DNA from: Epiperipatus broadwayi
Taxonomy: Eukaryota > Onychophora > Udeonychophora > Euonychophora > Peripatidae
Direction: 5' to 3'
DNA length: 64,000 bases
NCBI GenBank assembly: GCA_028023455.1
Contig: JAQFVV010000141.1
Span: forward strand, 3,260,445 to 3,324,444
The notes under the pieces were generated by a model, which was not told where the DNA came from, did not search any database, and saw nothing but the letters and a program-made list of their open reading frames with translations. The first letter of the stretch is position 1; each line of letters starts with the position of its first letter. Positions 35,440 to 44,469 of the stretch are shown here, piece after piece. The translations under genes and the position numbers were made by a program.

Positions 35440-36226
35440 TATCAAGTGTAAATATTTGTTTTTCTTAATAATTTTTGTCTCTCTAGTTTCACATTAACAC
35501 GTATCTTACACCTTACTAATCGATGATGATTTCCTGTGTTAAATTTATTAAGAACATTACAATCCTGAAATATGTATTTCCTGTTAGTCAAAATATAATC
35601 CAATGCTGCTGTACCTTCATTTAGATGCTTCCATGTCCATTTCCTTTTAACATTTTTTTCAAGAAAAGAATTCATAATATAAAGTTTTTCTTTTTCTGCA
35701 AACTCCACAAGTCTATGTCCTCTCATTTCTATTACCATAACCAAAATTACCTACAGCACTTTCATCTTTCATTTGTTTACCAATTCTAGCATTAAAGTCT
35801 CCCATAACAATTTTAAAATGTTGTTTACTCTGAACAAAAGCCTTTTGTACATCCATATAAAAATCTTCTACTACTTCATCACTATGTGAATTTGTTGGGG
35901 CATAAACCTGAATTATCTGCATTTGGTATCTGCTATTAAGTTGTATAACTAATTTTGCCACTCTGTCTGATACACCATCAATCTCAACAATATTGTTCTT
36001 CCACTTTTTATTTATAATGAATCCTTTTCCACTAGTATTTTCAATATTTGTGCCTTTATAATAGAGTATATGTCCACTTTTTAAATCAATTGTTTCTTCA
36101 CCTTTTCTTCCAACTTCACAAAGTCAAATAATGTCCCATTTAATATAAGTTTTTCTAATTCTTGCAATCTTCCTTCACTTGAAAGTGATCTGCAGTTGTA
36201 AGTACCTAAACAAAAAGTCGTCATCA
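35440..36226 (-). pseudogene. RTE endonuclease domain (EEP family)
   Basis: From the likely start ATG at 36224-36226 the frame reads GTYNCRSLSSEGRLQELEK, the usual N-terminus of RTE proteins (G.YN.R.LS). The 35713-35961 piece has IQVYAPTNSHSDEVVEDFY and VMGDFNARIG, the endonuclease/exonuclease/phosphatase signatures including the catalytic GDFNA. The 35442-35744 piece has RKWTWKHLNEGTAALDYIL, the WTW...DYIL region (usually WTW.SPDG..RNQIDYIL), and HHRLVRCKI, covering the final catalytic SDH-like position as NHH. Frame changes join the pieces; the domain would nick target DNA in a working element. Confidence 0.85.
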
Positions 36227-36309
36227 AATGGCAGCCTGGGTCCACAATCAGGGGATTCTTAGCACCCTCTGCCTTGGTTCATGACTTTACAGCCTCCTGG
36301 GAATAAGGG

Positions 36310-36659
36310 CCATGCTTTATTTTTGTCTGTAATAATTGTATATATGTATTGGAAAAATATTTATCATTTACACAAACATTCATTCTGCCTTATCAGGCAC
36401 TGAGAAGAAAAACCATGGTGTTTCTTGATCTTAAACTCAGAGGTATAAAGCCAATAAACTCACCACATTGGCTAATGAATGTTGGTGAGCAGCCCATTCA
36501 TGATCGTATACTATATGAATAATCACATAGTAATAACAGCTGCAACGACAAGAGCGTATGGAGTGGACATTAGGAATTTGCCCTGCTCGGTTCCTTTAAG
36601 GCTTCCAAGATGAATCAAAGGGTCTCCTTTCAGTTAATAGCAAACCCCTTTCTGCAGCC
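36310..36659 (-). other. RTE 5' untranslated region
   Basis: No ORF. It is inferred to be the 5' part of the RTE because the target-site duplication lies at its outer edge (36660-36669) and no other boundary is seen. It is GC-richer than the surroundings. Confidence 0.65.
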
Positions 36660-36661
36660 AA

Positions 36662-36662
<1 letters not shown>

Positions 36663-36727
<65 letters not shown>
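36663..36727. repeat. (TA)n microsatellite
   Basis: About 63 bp of pure TA directly beside the RTE target-site duplication. The 36610-36981 open frame is produced by it and is not a gene. Confidence 0.95.
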
Positions 36728-36729
<2 letters not shown>

Positions 36730-36925
36730 CAAAAGTACCCCAAATCCAAAATTCAACCAGACCAGCATAAAAATAATATTAAAACACTACCAAAGGTTTC
36801 ACTGCTACAAGCAGACTTCTCAAGTGTAAAGAACTACAAAAACTACACAATATATATAATATTAAACATTACCCACAAATCCATTCACTTCCCATCTATT
36901 CTTAATATTAATATTAAAATGATTT
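36727..36925 (+). repeat. Half copy of the 58.3-kb foldback element
   Basis: aatcaaaagtaccccaaatc, ttcaaccagaccagcataaa, cactgctacaagcagacttc and aatccattcacttccca match 58311-58490 almost base for base. Only one arm is present here. Confidence 0.9.
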
Positions 36926-36931
36926 TCCACA

Positions 36932-36963
<32 letters not shown>

Positions 36964-37053
36964 CCATTTTACGATACCTAAAATATTTTATAGTTAATGT
37001 GTTATGATTCTTAATATTAATATTAAAATGACTTTCCACAAATAAATAAATAA

Positions 37054-37088
<35 letters not shown>

Positions 37089-37135
37089 ATTTTACGATAC
37101 CTAAAATATTTTATAGTTAAAGTTAATGTGTTATG
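36901..37135 (+). repeat. Tandem duplication, about 109-120 bp, with variable TA core
   Basis: cttaatattaatattaaaat, ttccacaaata, a TA run, ataccattttacgataccta and aaaatattttatagtt occur at 36901-37009 and again at 37010-37135. The copies differ in the length of the TAAA/TA tract and by a 6-bp insertion (gttaaa). Confidence 0.85.
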
Positions 37136-37833
37136 ATCCTTTATAACAACTCTAAATTATAGAAATTATTTCATAAATATCGGTATCTTAAAATATGAGG
37201 AATTGTTTTTTTGTTACATCTAATAATACCACTAAAAAATGGAAAATAATTTACTTGTTTTCTATAATAAACATGATATACTGAAATCCATAAACAAAAG
37301 TGATAATCAAAGGAAAAAATATTTGAATAAATAATTGTACATCTGTAACTGGAGATTAAAGCATCCAAAACATTAGGGATTATGCTAATGAGAATCAAAA
37401 ACATATTGTACAAAAAAAAATATTATTGTAACCTTGACAAATATAGTTGGAGATATTTCGCAGTTTTCGCAGTGAGAATTACAGATTATATTTACATTTT
37501 TTTTTACAAATATAGATAAATGATGTATTTTTATATTGGACTATTTCCATCATCTAATATGTGTGTTGAGTGTCTTTAGAAAAGTTTAATTTTTAGTTAA
37601 ATATTCCAAATGAATTCAACTGTTAGTAATATCACAGCAAACAGGTTAGTATATGCACCAACTGTTAATAATATCACAGCAAACAAATGTTAGTAATATC
37701 ACAGCAAACAGGTTAGTATATGCACTAACTGTTAGTAATATCACAGCAAACGGGTTAGTATATACAAAACGTTTTGAGAGATATTTTTCTCCCTTCTTCT
37801 TCAGGTGTTGCTGGCCTGACCAGTGACAGTACT

Positions 37834-37918
37834 AGCATGAAATTCAAACCTGGGTCCTTAGAATCTTGACAATTGAATTTTAAGATAATGCTCTAACCAA
37901 CTGAGCCATCCTGCCAAA
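37834..37918 (-). repeat. tRNA-like sequence in left palindrome arm
   Basis: The minus strand reads TGGCTCAGTTGG (A box, 37897-37908) and GGTTTGAATTTC (degenerate B box) in a tRNA-like frame. It is the mutated partner of 38349-38432. Confidence 0.7.
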
Positions 37919-38348
37919 GGTAACAGTATGTAGTAATTTCATATACTTATCTAGGAGGTTCCTCCTGATTTCTCCACTGTTTTCCTCAGAGCAAAGTTGA
38001 TTAGTGGTTTCCATACATTGTGTATAGTCATGCTAGGTAGGCTAATGGAATTTCTTGTCATTGTCATGTCAGCAGTTTCTTTAAATTTTCTTATTTGTAC
38101 CTTTTCTTCTTTGTCCAATATTTTTGTATTTTCCCAATCGAAAGTATATTGGACAAAGAAGAAAAGGTACAAAGAAGAAAATTTAAAGAAGCTGCTCACA
38201 TGACAATGGCAAAAATCCCATTAGCCAACATGGTGTGACTATACATAATGTATGGAAACCACTAATCAAGTTTACTCTGAGGAAAAAAATGGAGAAATCA
38301 GGAGGAACCTCATAGATAAGTATATGAAATTACTAAATACTGCTACCG

Positions 38349-38432
38349 TTGGCAAGATGGCTCAGTTGGTTAGAGCGTTACCTTAAAATTCAATTATCAA
38401 GATTCTAAGAGCCCAGGTTCAAATCCCATCCT
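38349..38432 (+). repeat. tRNA-like sequence in right palindrome arm
   Basis: The A box TGGCTCAGTTGG (38358-38369) and B box GGTTCAAATCC (38416-38426) match the Pol III consensus, with a tRNA-like D arm (GGTTAGAGC) and an A/T-rich anticodon region. The acceptor stem does not close convincingly. It is probably a tRNA-derived promoter module and not a functional tRNA gene. Confidence 0.7.
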
Positions 38433-38454
38433 AGTACTGTCACTGGTCAGGCCA

Positions 38455-38515
38455 GCAACACCTGAAGAAGAGGGGAGAAAAATATTTCTAGAAACGTTGT
38501 GTATATACTAACCTG
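38455..38515 (+). ncRNA. Hammerhead-ribozyme-like core (degenerate)
   Basis: CTGAAGA (38462-38468) fits the CUGANGA box and GAAAC (38491-38495) fits the second box. The bases between can form a stem (GGGAGA...TTTCT; the left arm has the better-paired TCTCTC). Hammerhead motifs are known in Penelope-like element ends. Stems I and III are poorly supported here, and in the left arm the second box reads AAAAC, so activity is doubtful. Confidence 0.35.
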
Positions 38516-38789
38516 TTTGCTGTGATATTACTAACAGTTAGTGCGTATACTAACATGTTTGCTGTGATATTACTAACATTTGTTTGCTGTGATATTACTA
38601 ACAGTTGGTGCATATACTAACCTGTTTGCTGTGATATTATTAACAGTTGAATACATTTGGAATATTTAACTAAAAATTAAACTTTTCTAAAGACCCTCAA
38701 CACACATATTAGATGATGGAAATAGTCCAATATAAAAATACAGCTAGAACACCATCATCACAAACCTGTAGAAAAACAATAGATAAATG

Positions 38790-39020
38790 ATGATTTTACT
38801 ATATTTGTGTATAAAGTGATATTAAATACTAAACATATTTTACATAATATACATTACAAGAAATGTCTGTTGTTATTATTATTATTTAACATTACTCATT
38901 AAGATATATGAGCAAATACAATTTAAAAAGCTACAGATTTTTTTTCTGACTACTGAAAATGTTAAAAAGTTTTAATTCAGAAATAATAAAATATTGAATG
39001 AAATAAAACCAGGCTTTTCA
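38790..39020. other. AT-rich spacer downstream of GPCR
   Basis: No feature recognised apart from short A/T runs. Confidence 0.5.
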
Positions 39021-39021
39021 C

Positions 39022-39036
39022 TTTTTTTTTTATTAT
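39022..39036 (-). terminator. Poly(A) signal and A run after the GPCR gene
   Basis: About 50 bp after the stop codon the minus strand reads AATAAA immediately followed by a run of about ten A. It could serve as the polyadenylation signal. The encoded A run plus the lack of introns also fits an old retrocopy. Confidence 0.45.
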
Positions 39037-39087
39037 TGCAAATAATTTGAATTAACCTTTTCTGCTCAACAATATATATTAGTATTA

Positions 39088-40059
39088 CTATTCAATATTG
39101 TTTGTTTGTTGAATTTTACTTTTATTAAAACTACAGGTTGCGATCTTTAAATAAGCTCTTCTGAAGCGTTTATTGGTAATACCATAAATAATAGGACTGC
39201 ATATTGAGTGTGAAATGGTCATCAGCATGGCTCCCCTTAATAAAATTGGCGGTACTTTATTAAAAACATTCAAACACAATACAATCGGAGAAGGAATAAA
39301 AGATAAAACAAAAATTATAAATATTAAAAACATTGTTTTTGTCAGTTTAATATTCTGAGACGACCTCTTGCGGAATGTTTCTGATGAATTCATCAGCAAC
39401 AAATTATTCTCCGAAGATTTAATTGTTTTAAATATATTGTAGTATGAAATAGTGATAGTAGGAAGTGTTATAGGGTATAGTATAAAGGCATTTATACAAA
39501 CAAAATAGAAAGCATTATTATTGATTTCTATAAAGCATTCCTTTAAATCATCATTATATATTATTGTGAACAAACCAGAAGAAAATGTAAAAATGTTCAA
39601 CAAAACTCCATACGACCAACTAGCTGATAACATTAATATGACGTTTCTTTTAGTAAATATTTTATTATAAATTGCAGAACCTTTGCAAATTAGTATATAC
39701 CGATTGAAAGCAATCTGTGACGAAATAATTACAATTTCAGCACCTCCTAATAAAAAACAAGAGTATGAAAAAACGCATCCAAACTCCATGCTTTTATTGA
39801 AAATTAGGTTGTAAACAAAATGAGGGCTAAACAGACCCCCTACGCAAAAATCTGATAAAGATAAATTTGCTATATATATATAAGGTATTGTTCTCAGTTC
39901 TTTAAATACTGCAATGGACATTATTACTAAAACATTTCCGGATAAAGAAAGAACGTGTAATGTAAATGTAATACCAATATCAATATAATCAAAGGTTGAA
40001 AAATGTTGATAGTCTGAATTATAGTAAGTATAATTGGAAGTTCTCGAATTATTTAACAT
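39088..40059 (-). CDS. Intronless class A (rhodopsin-like) GPCR, 323 aa
   Basis: An intact seven-transmembrane receptor. The N-terminus has Asn-glycosylation sequons (NNS at 3-5, NYT at 9-11) and no signal peptide. Family positions visible: TM1 GNVLV with N42; TM2 LSLSDF with D70; C95 at the top of TM3 and C175 in loop 2 for the disulfide; NRY at 119-121 in place of DRY; W148 in TM4; P200 in TM5; FIPSP around P256 in TM6; SPIIY at 288-292 in place of NPxxY, followed by a basic KRFRRAY helix 8. An NRY motif occurs in melatonin-receptor and moody/tre1-type receptors, so an orphan of that broad group is the best guess; the ligand is unknown. The first Met fits the family's short N-terminus. No introns, frameshifts or stops. 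It would act in the plasma membrane through G proteins. Confidence 0.9.
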   Translation of the reverse strand: MLNNSRTSNYTYYNSDYQHFSTFDYIDIGITFTLHVLSLSGNVLVIMSIAVFKELRTIPYIYIANLSLSDFCVGGLFSPHFVYNLIFNKSMEFGCVFSYSCFLLGGAEIVIISSQIAFNRYILICKGSAIYNKIFTKRNVILMLSASWSYGVLLNIFTFSSGLFTIIYNDDLKECFIEINNNAFYFVCINAFILYPITLPTITISYYNIFKTIKSSENNLLLMNSSETFRKRSSQNIKLTKTMFLIFIIFVLSFIPSPIVLCLNVFNKVPPILLRGAMLMTISHSICSPIIYGITNKRFRRAYLKIATCSFNKSKIQQTNNIE

Positions 40060-40149
40060 TTGTACTTGTTAAAACGTCAACGAGGTTATTAGTAAATCTG
40101 TTAATAATAAACGATTCTGTAAATAAACAAAAAAGAATAATTAATTTAA

Positions 40150-40370
40150 ATCTTATCTGTCTATCTGTATGTCCATCTATCTATCTATCTAGCTCAATAT
40201 CTAGTTAAACATCCAGCCACTCATGGCAGCTTATCTATCTGTCTAAATATTTATCTATCTATCATTGCATTTATGTATGCTTTTTTGTCTATCTAAATGC
40301 ATAACTAATATTTCTATTTATTTATTGTGTCTATCTGAATATCTATCTATCCATCTATATATTGTAATGG
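40150..40370 (+). repeat. Imperfect ATCT/TCTG tetranucleotide repeat
   Basis: Blocks of ctatctatctatc, interrupted by tgt, cca and aat variants, run over about 200 bp just upstream of the GPCR start. Confidence 0.85.
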
Positions 40371-42974
40371 TCAGAATTCGTATGCCTCCTCAACTAGTTT
40401 CAAAATTCAACCTCTGCATTCAAAGAGCAGCATAACAGGTGGACTCAGAGCTGGGGTGCTTTATTCGAACCCAGTACATTGGTTCCACAACATAATATTA
40501 TGGAACAACACACCTGCCATCACACTAGTAAATATCTTCAAAGCCATGGGGTCAGGAAGATGCAAATGATTCTTACTAACTAAACTTAAGATTATTATCA
40601 TTACTCTACTCATGTGTAATATTTATACTGGTAATTTATTATTGAGGTGAGATAATATGGCTATAAGGAATTAAAAAACAGACATATGGATGCAGATGTA
40701 ATTAAAACACTATATATTTAATATTATAGATAAACTTTGATTACATGCTTTAAGTTCGGTAATTTCGGAGACTTCTAATACGACATGAAATATTACATTG
40801 CCAATACCTTAATTATTTGATCTGACCATTTGGGTATTAACGAAAGCTAAGAGTTATTTCATGCTTAAATATTAGTCATATCTGTTACAACGCGAGATAA
40901 AACAGTTAATAAGGTTTGCAGCAGTGAATCTACTCACCTTAGTAACAGATTATACACTTAAATCTTTATTCATATAATTAATTCTAGGTGTCTGTTATTG
41001 GAGGGCAGATAATGTGGGAGACTTGGAAAATGAAATCATAAGCATACAATAAGAAGATAATTAATAAACGAGAGGTGGTATGCATAGAGATGCCATGTAA
41101 TAATTTAAGAGTAAACTGAGATATGATGAAGCCATATGGGGAAATATAAAGCTCCATGATAGCCTTTATGCTTTCACCCCATGCAAACAGTCATATGTGC
41201 AGCTCCAGGTGTAAGGGACTTCTGCTGCTGTCACTACCCGACTGCATGACAAGCTTAGCTACCCATGGGAGCACCTCTAAATATGCCCAGCTGTATGAGA
41301 GCATATCCGGTAATTTCCGTGGCTTTAAAAGAGAACGTTGCATCTCTAGGCTATAATGTATATCACTAGTAGAAAACATAGTTATATATATTTAAATGTG
41401 CTTAAAATGTGATGATTCACTTCCAATGTCCACATTTACAAGTTATTTTACTTGCAAGCCCTCGAATAATATAATTCTTGGTTTATTAGCATAAATAAAT
41501 TAATGTAAACCAACTAATGAAAAGAAGATTAAAATTTTATCTTATTACTATTTGCCAATTTGATAAATCCGCCCGCAACACATTTTCAACTAATATTAAA
41601 CATGGATGCGTCTCTATAATTTATTTTAATACGTAATAATATTGGGAAGCATAATAATATGCAATTGTGAGAATGCATCCATTAAATAGATTATTTAATA
41701 ATAAGGACAGATAACTCCTGAGCTGGTTGCAAAATAAATTTATTATTATTATATTATCTTAACAATTTCACAAATTATGTTGATGATTATCAATTATAAC
41801 ATTTAGTAAAAACTAGCGAGCCAGTTTGGAAATTATCTAGGCATCAAATCAGATATATAAATAAATAAAAATAAAATAGATACCCAAGGCAAAGGGAAAG
41901 GATCAGATAAGTAGAAAAAAATTATAAATAAATAAAATACATATTGTTTGAATGAGCTACAGCTTTAGATTAAGAAGTGAAAGTTTTAAAGATTTTGGGT
42001 ACCAGTTACCTTTGAATTCAGTCAAACATACACGTTGATGTGTGATCATTCATGATCCATTTAATAATCAGCAGCCGCTTCCTTGTGTAGTTTATTTTAA
42101 GATTTAGGGTAATGGCAGCATTTTAATCAGGCAGCAGTATATAGATTCTGGTAAGTATACTAACAGTTCATTTTAGAGCAAGCAAGACATTCAGCATACT
42201 TCAATCCTTCTCCTGAGAAGAACAGTGCATGCCTTACTACTCAATCATCATAATATAAATGGCATAATGATTTACTTTTAAATTATCAGCACAGGAACAC
42301 TTCTTAAATATAACATTTAAGATTCAGAACCAAAAATTCAGTAATTTCCCTCTTACTTTTTCTTACTCTTACTCCCTATCTTGTGGATCCCTCTGACATG
42401 ACATAGTCAGAATCTGTCAGGTCCGCTAATGCAATACCCCCAGGCAAACTGAAGCATTAGCAGCACATGTCATATTTGTATTTTCAATCCGTATGAATTT
42501 CTGTACTTTATTTTTGGTCTATTATTCCGACCTGATTATCACACAGATTTCACTTTTCTTTAAGAACTAATTAAAAAGCTTTTAGGAATATTTCTCAGTA
42601 TTCAATTGTCTCTCCCTAACCACTATGACTTTGTGATTTTAATTAAACAGAAGGGATTTTTATTTTTGTACATTTATAAGTGGTAAACAGATTTTTAAGT
42701 TTTATAAACAAAAACATTATAAATATAAATTGATTTAAATAAATGTTTACATGATGGGATTTTAATATTATGAATTTAATAAATTATTTAAATTACCTTA
42801 TTTAATTTAATATTTACCTGATATTGGAGTGGGTGTGTTTTTATGGCATATTTAACAAACGTTTACATATAATATTTAAGGTTTAAATTTAGGTGGGATG
42901 TAGGAGTGGGTAAAAGACGATAGAACAAATGGAATGGGTGAAACTAAGATTCTAACTCGAATCTTACTGTTTCA

Positions 42975-43014
<40 letters not shown>

Positions 43015-43080
43015 AATAATATTATGATTCAATGTCTGTATTTTTAAAGCAATATACATAATTATATAACTGAATATTTG
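40371..43080. other. No gene recognised
   Basis: AT-rich sequence with a GC-richer patch at 41150-41380 that is open on both strands (66 and 62 codons) but shows no known domain. A mixed (TA)n(TG)n microsatellite lies at 42978-43014. Nothing else is supported. Confidence 0.5.
42978..43014. repeat. (TA)n(TG)n microsatellite
   Basis: A TA run turns into a TG run, directly upstream of the inverted-repeat-bounded Penelope-like relic. Confidence 0.9.
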
Positions 43081-43084
43081 TAAA

Positions 43085-43936
43085 TACAGTAACTAAATAA
43101 TTAAAAAAATTTATCCACTTAGGAGCGCTTTTGATTATCCCAGTAATCTGTGACAACTAAAGCTTTGAAATGCAAGTTTAAAGTCCTTTTTATTTAAAAA
43201 TAATAGTCTTTGCAAATATTCATCAGATAAAGGCAAAAATATTGAAATATATTCAAATAAATTGTTAAATGTTGGCTACAGTTATAATCACATATATAAA
43301 GTTATTAGAGATTTTAATATAAAATACAAAAATAAAAATTTTAATAATAATATTGATTTTCCTGCTAATAAAAAAATATGGATATCAATCCCATATATTC
43401 AAATTATCAAGTAAAGTTTATAAGGAAAATTTATAAAGATATATGTGATGTTGCATTTTATACTCCTCCTACATTAAACAAATTAATAAATAACTCCAAA
43501 GATAAAACCTCATTTGTAAATAAAAATTGTGTCATTTATAAATGGATATGTAGGTGTGGTAGTGTATATATAGGTGAATCAAGATGTAGGTTGAAAAAAA
43601 GAACTAAAGAACACTTGATTAAAACGTGTTCAGAAATCGAAACAAAATTGCATAGAAGATAATAATATTTCAGCATCTATTTTTACGACCATAATAAATC
43701 ATGTATTTATTGTTTTGAATTCAATTTTAACAGTGTAAAAATATTGCAAATTGGAAAAAATAACAATAAAAGAAAAATAAAGGAAGCTATAATCATGACT
43801 TAATTAACAGGCAAGCAGCGAACATTAAGTTCACAGAATTGTGGGAGAGATACCATTTCAAAGCTTTAGTAGACAGAGATTACTGGGATAATCGAAAGTG
43901 CTCCTAAGGGGATACTTTTTTTTAATTATTTAGTTA

Positions 43937-43941
<5 letters not shown>
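43085..43941 (+). mobile_element. Penelope-like fragment framed by ~88-bp inverted repeats
   Basis: tacagtaactaaataattaa through gattatcccagtaatct to agctttgaaatg (43085-43172) returns in inverted orientation at 43854-43941, with roughly 10 percent mismatches. Between them lies the end of a Penelope-like ORF. A (TA)n run abuts the right end. The aaagtgctcct-like motif in the right arm corresponds to aaaagtacttct downstream of the relics at 14.4 and 49.6 kb, so the arm is native Penelope-like 3' sequence. Confidence 0.8.
43378..43865 (+). pseudogene. Penelope-like GIY-YIG endonuclease region
   Basis: The 43378-43662 frame has FIRKIYKDICDVAFYTPPT and NKLINNSKDKTSFVNK. It continues with VIYKWICRCGSVYIGESRCR and LKKRTKEHL, a good GIY-YIG nuclease motif with YIGE, the Arg position and the EH pair. 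After a stop near 43660 the sequence continues, with frame changes, as FEFNFNSVKIL, NNNKRKIKEAII and NRQAANIKFTELW, the conserved tail. In active elements this nuclease cuts target DNA for reverse transcription. The RT upstream is missing except for a short decayed piece (43180-43377). Confidence 0.85.

Positions 43942-43990
<49 letters not shown>
43941..43990. repeat. (TA)n microsatellite
   Basis: About 48 bp of TA between the Penelope-like fragment and the direct-repeat-flanked insert. Confidence 0.95.
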
Positions 43991-43992
<2 letters not shown>

Positions 43993-44462
43993 TTAAGAGC
44001 ATGCTATAACTCTAAACAAGCTTTTATTTTATTTTTTGATTATGATAAATGCTACTACAAGAGAAGGCATTCAAATCATCCTTATTTTAGATTGTCCCCA
44101 TTCCCAGACCAGTTTTGACCTATGTGTCTCTTCAATGAAGAGTTGGGACACTAGATCCAAAAAACCAACTCAAGCTAAGCATCTATCTAAAATATTTTTC
44201 TCAAGAAGAAGATCTAAACCTTTAGACCTCTGCAAGTCTTTAAAGTCAGCTCTCCAACTGAAAAAATTATATGGGCCTGAACTTAATTCAGATACTCCAT
44301 ACATTAATATGCTTAGTCATTTAATTTAGCCAAAGCCCCAACAGCAAAATAATAATAGTAATAATAAAAAGTCAGATGTCACATGACTTATATATAGCTT
44401 GCATTTACCAATATGTAAACTTAAGAGCATGCTATAACTAACTCTAAACAAGCTTTTATTTT
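43991..44462. mobile_element. Insert flanked by 40-bp direct repeats
   Basis: acttaagagcatgctataac-tctaaacaagcttttatttt at 43991-44030 recurs at 44419-44462 with a 4-bp insertion (taac). The 390 bp between hold a 97-codon open frame. The duplication could be a long target-site duplication, a tandem duplication, or the two ends of an LTR-like repeat. Confidence 0.6.
44036..44329 (+). CDS. Unknown ORF, 97 aa, between direct repeats
   Basis: The frame contains FDLCVSSMKSWDTRSKK, HLSKIFFSRRRSKPLDL and ALQLKKLYGPELNSDTPY. It is basic and has no membrane segment or known motif. It is less AT-rich than its surroundings and uses a broad codon set, so it may be a decayed transposon or retrocopied exon. 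No start context or partner domain supports a real gene. Confidence 0.3.
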   Translation: MIMINATTREGIQIILILDCPHSQTSFDLCVSSMKSWDTRSKKPTQAKHLSKIFFSRRRSKPLDLCKSLKSALQLKKLYGPELNSDTPYINMLSHLI

Positions 44463-44469
44463 TTTTTCT

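Larger units (their letters stand above)
33377..36659 (-). mobile_element. Full-length RTE-type LINE, 3.28 kb
   Basis: Minus-strand element with an apurinic-type endonuclease, a reverse transcriptase and a typical RTE C-terminus. It ends in a short triplet microsatellite (TGA/ATC repeats, plus 33377-33400), as RTE elements do. The 10-bp duplication aatgcatata flanks it. Its length of 3283 bp fits full-length RTEs. About 430 bp at the 5' end is untranslated. The ORF is interrupted by a few frameshifts and one clear in-frame stop, so this copy is probably inactive but not ancient. Confidence 0.9.
37524..38741. mobile_element. 1.2-kb palindrome built from Penelope-like 3' ends
   Basis: Arms 37524-38120 and 38147-38741 are reverse complements with scattered mismatches and a 26-bp spacer. 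From the centre outward each arm holds: the C-terminus of a Penelope-like protein (KILDKEE...RKFKE...IHNVWKPLI), a tRNA-like sequence, a hammerhead-like core, a four-copy minisatellite (gtatatac...aacctgtttgctgtgatatt) and a tail ending gtccaatataaaaatac. A fragment of the tail recurs at 30380. Such head-to-head arrangements fit Penelope-like elements, which often insert as partial inverted copies. The open frames across the centre (37951-38199, 37997-38203) come from the palindrome. Confidence 0.85.

Noticed and set aside
37620-37755. CRISPR-like array (spaced repeats of about 28 bp)
   Set aside because: The intervals are also repeats, the copies are mirrored in the other palindrome arm, and the DNA is eukaryotic; it is a minisatellite.
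37951-38203. Overlapping frames on both strands at the palindrome centre
   Set aside because: Symmetry of the palindrome makes both strands read alike; only the Penelope-like C-terminal motif is meaningful.
38349-38432. Functional tRNA gene in the palindrome
   Set aside because: Both boxes are good but the acceptor stem does not close and the sequence is embedded in a repeated mobile unit.
41156-41379. GC-richer patch open on both strands
   Set aside because: No recognised motif, no splice signals that favour one strand; not enough to call a gene.
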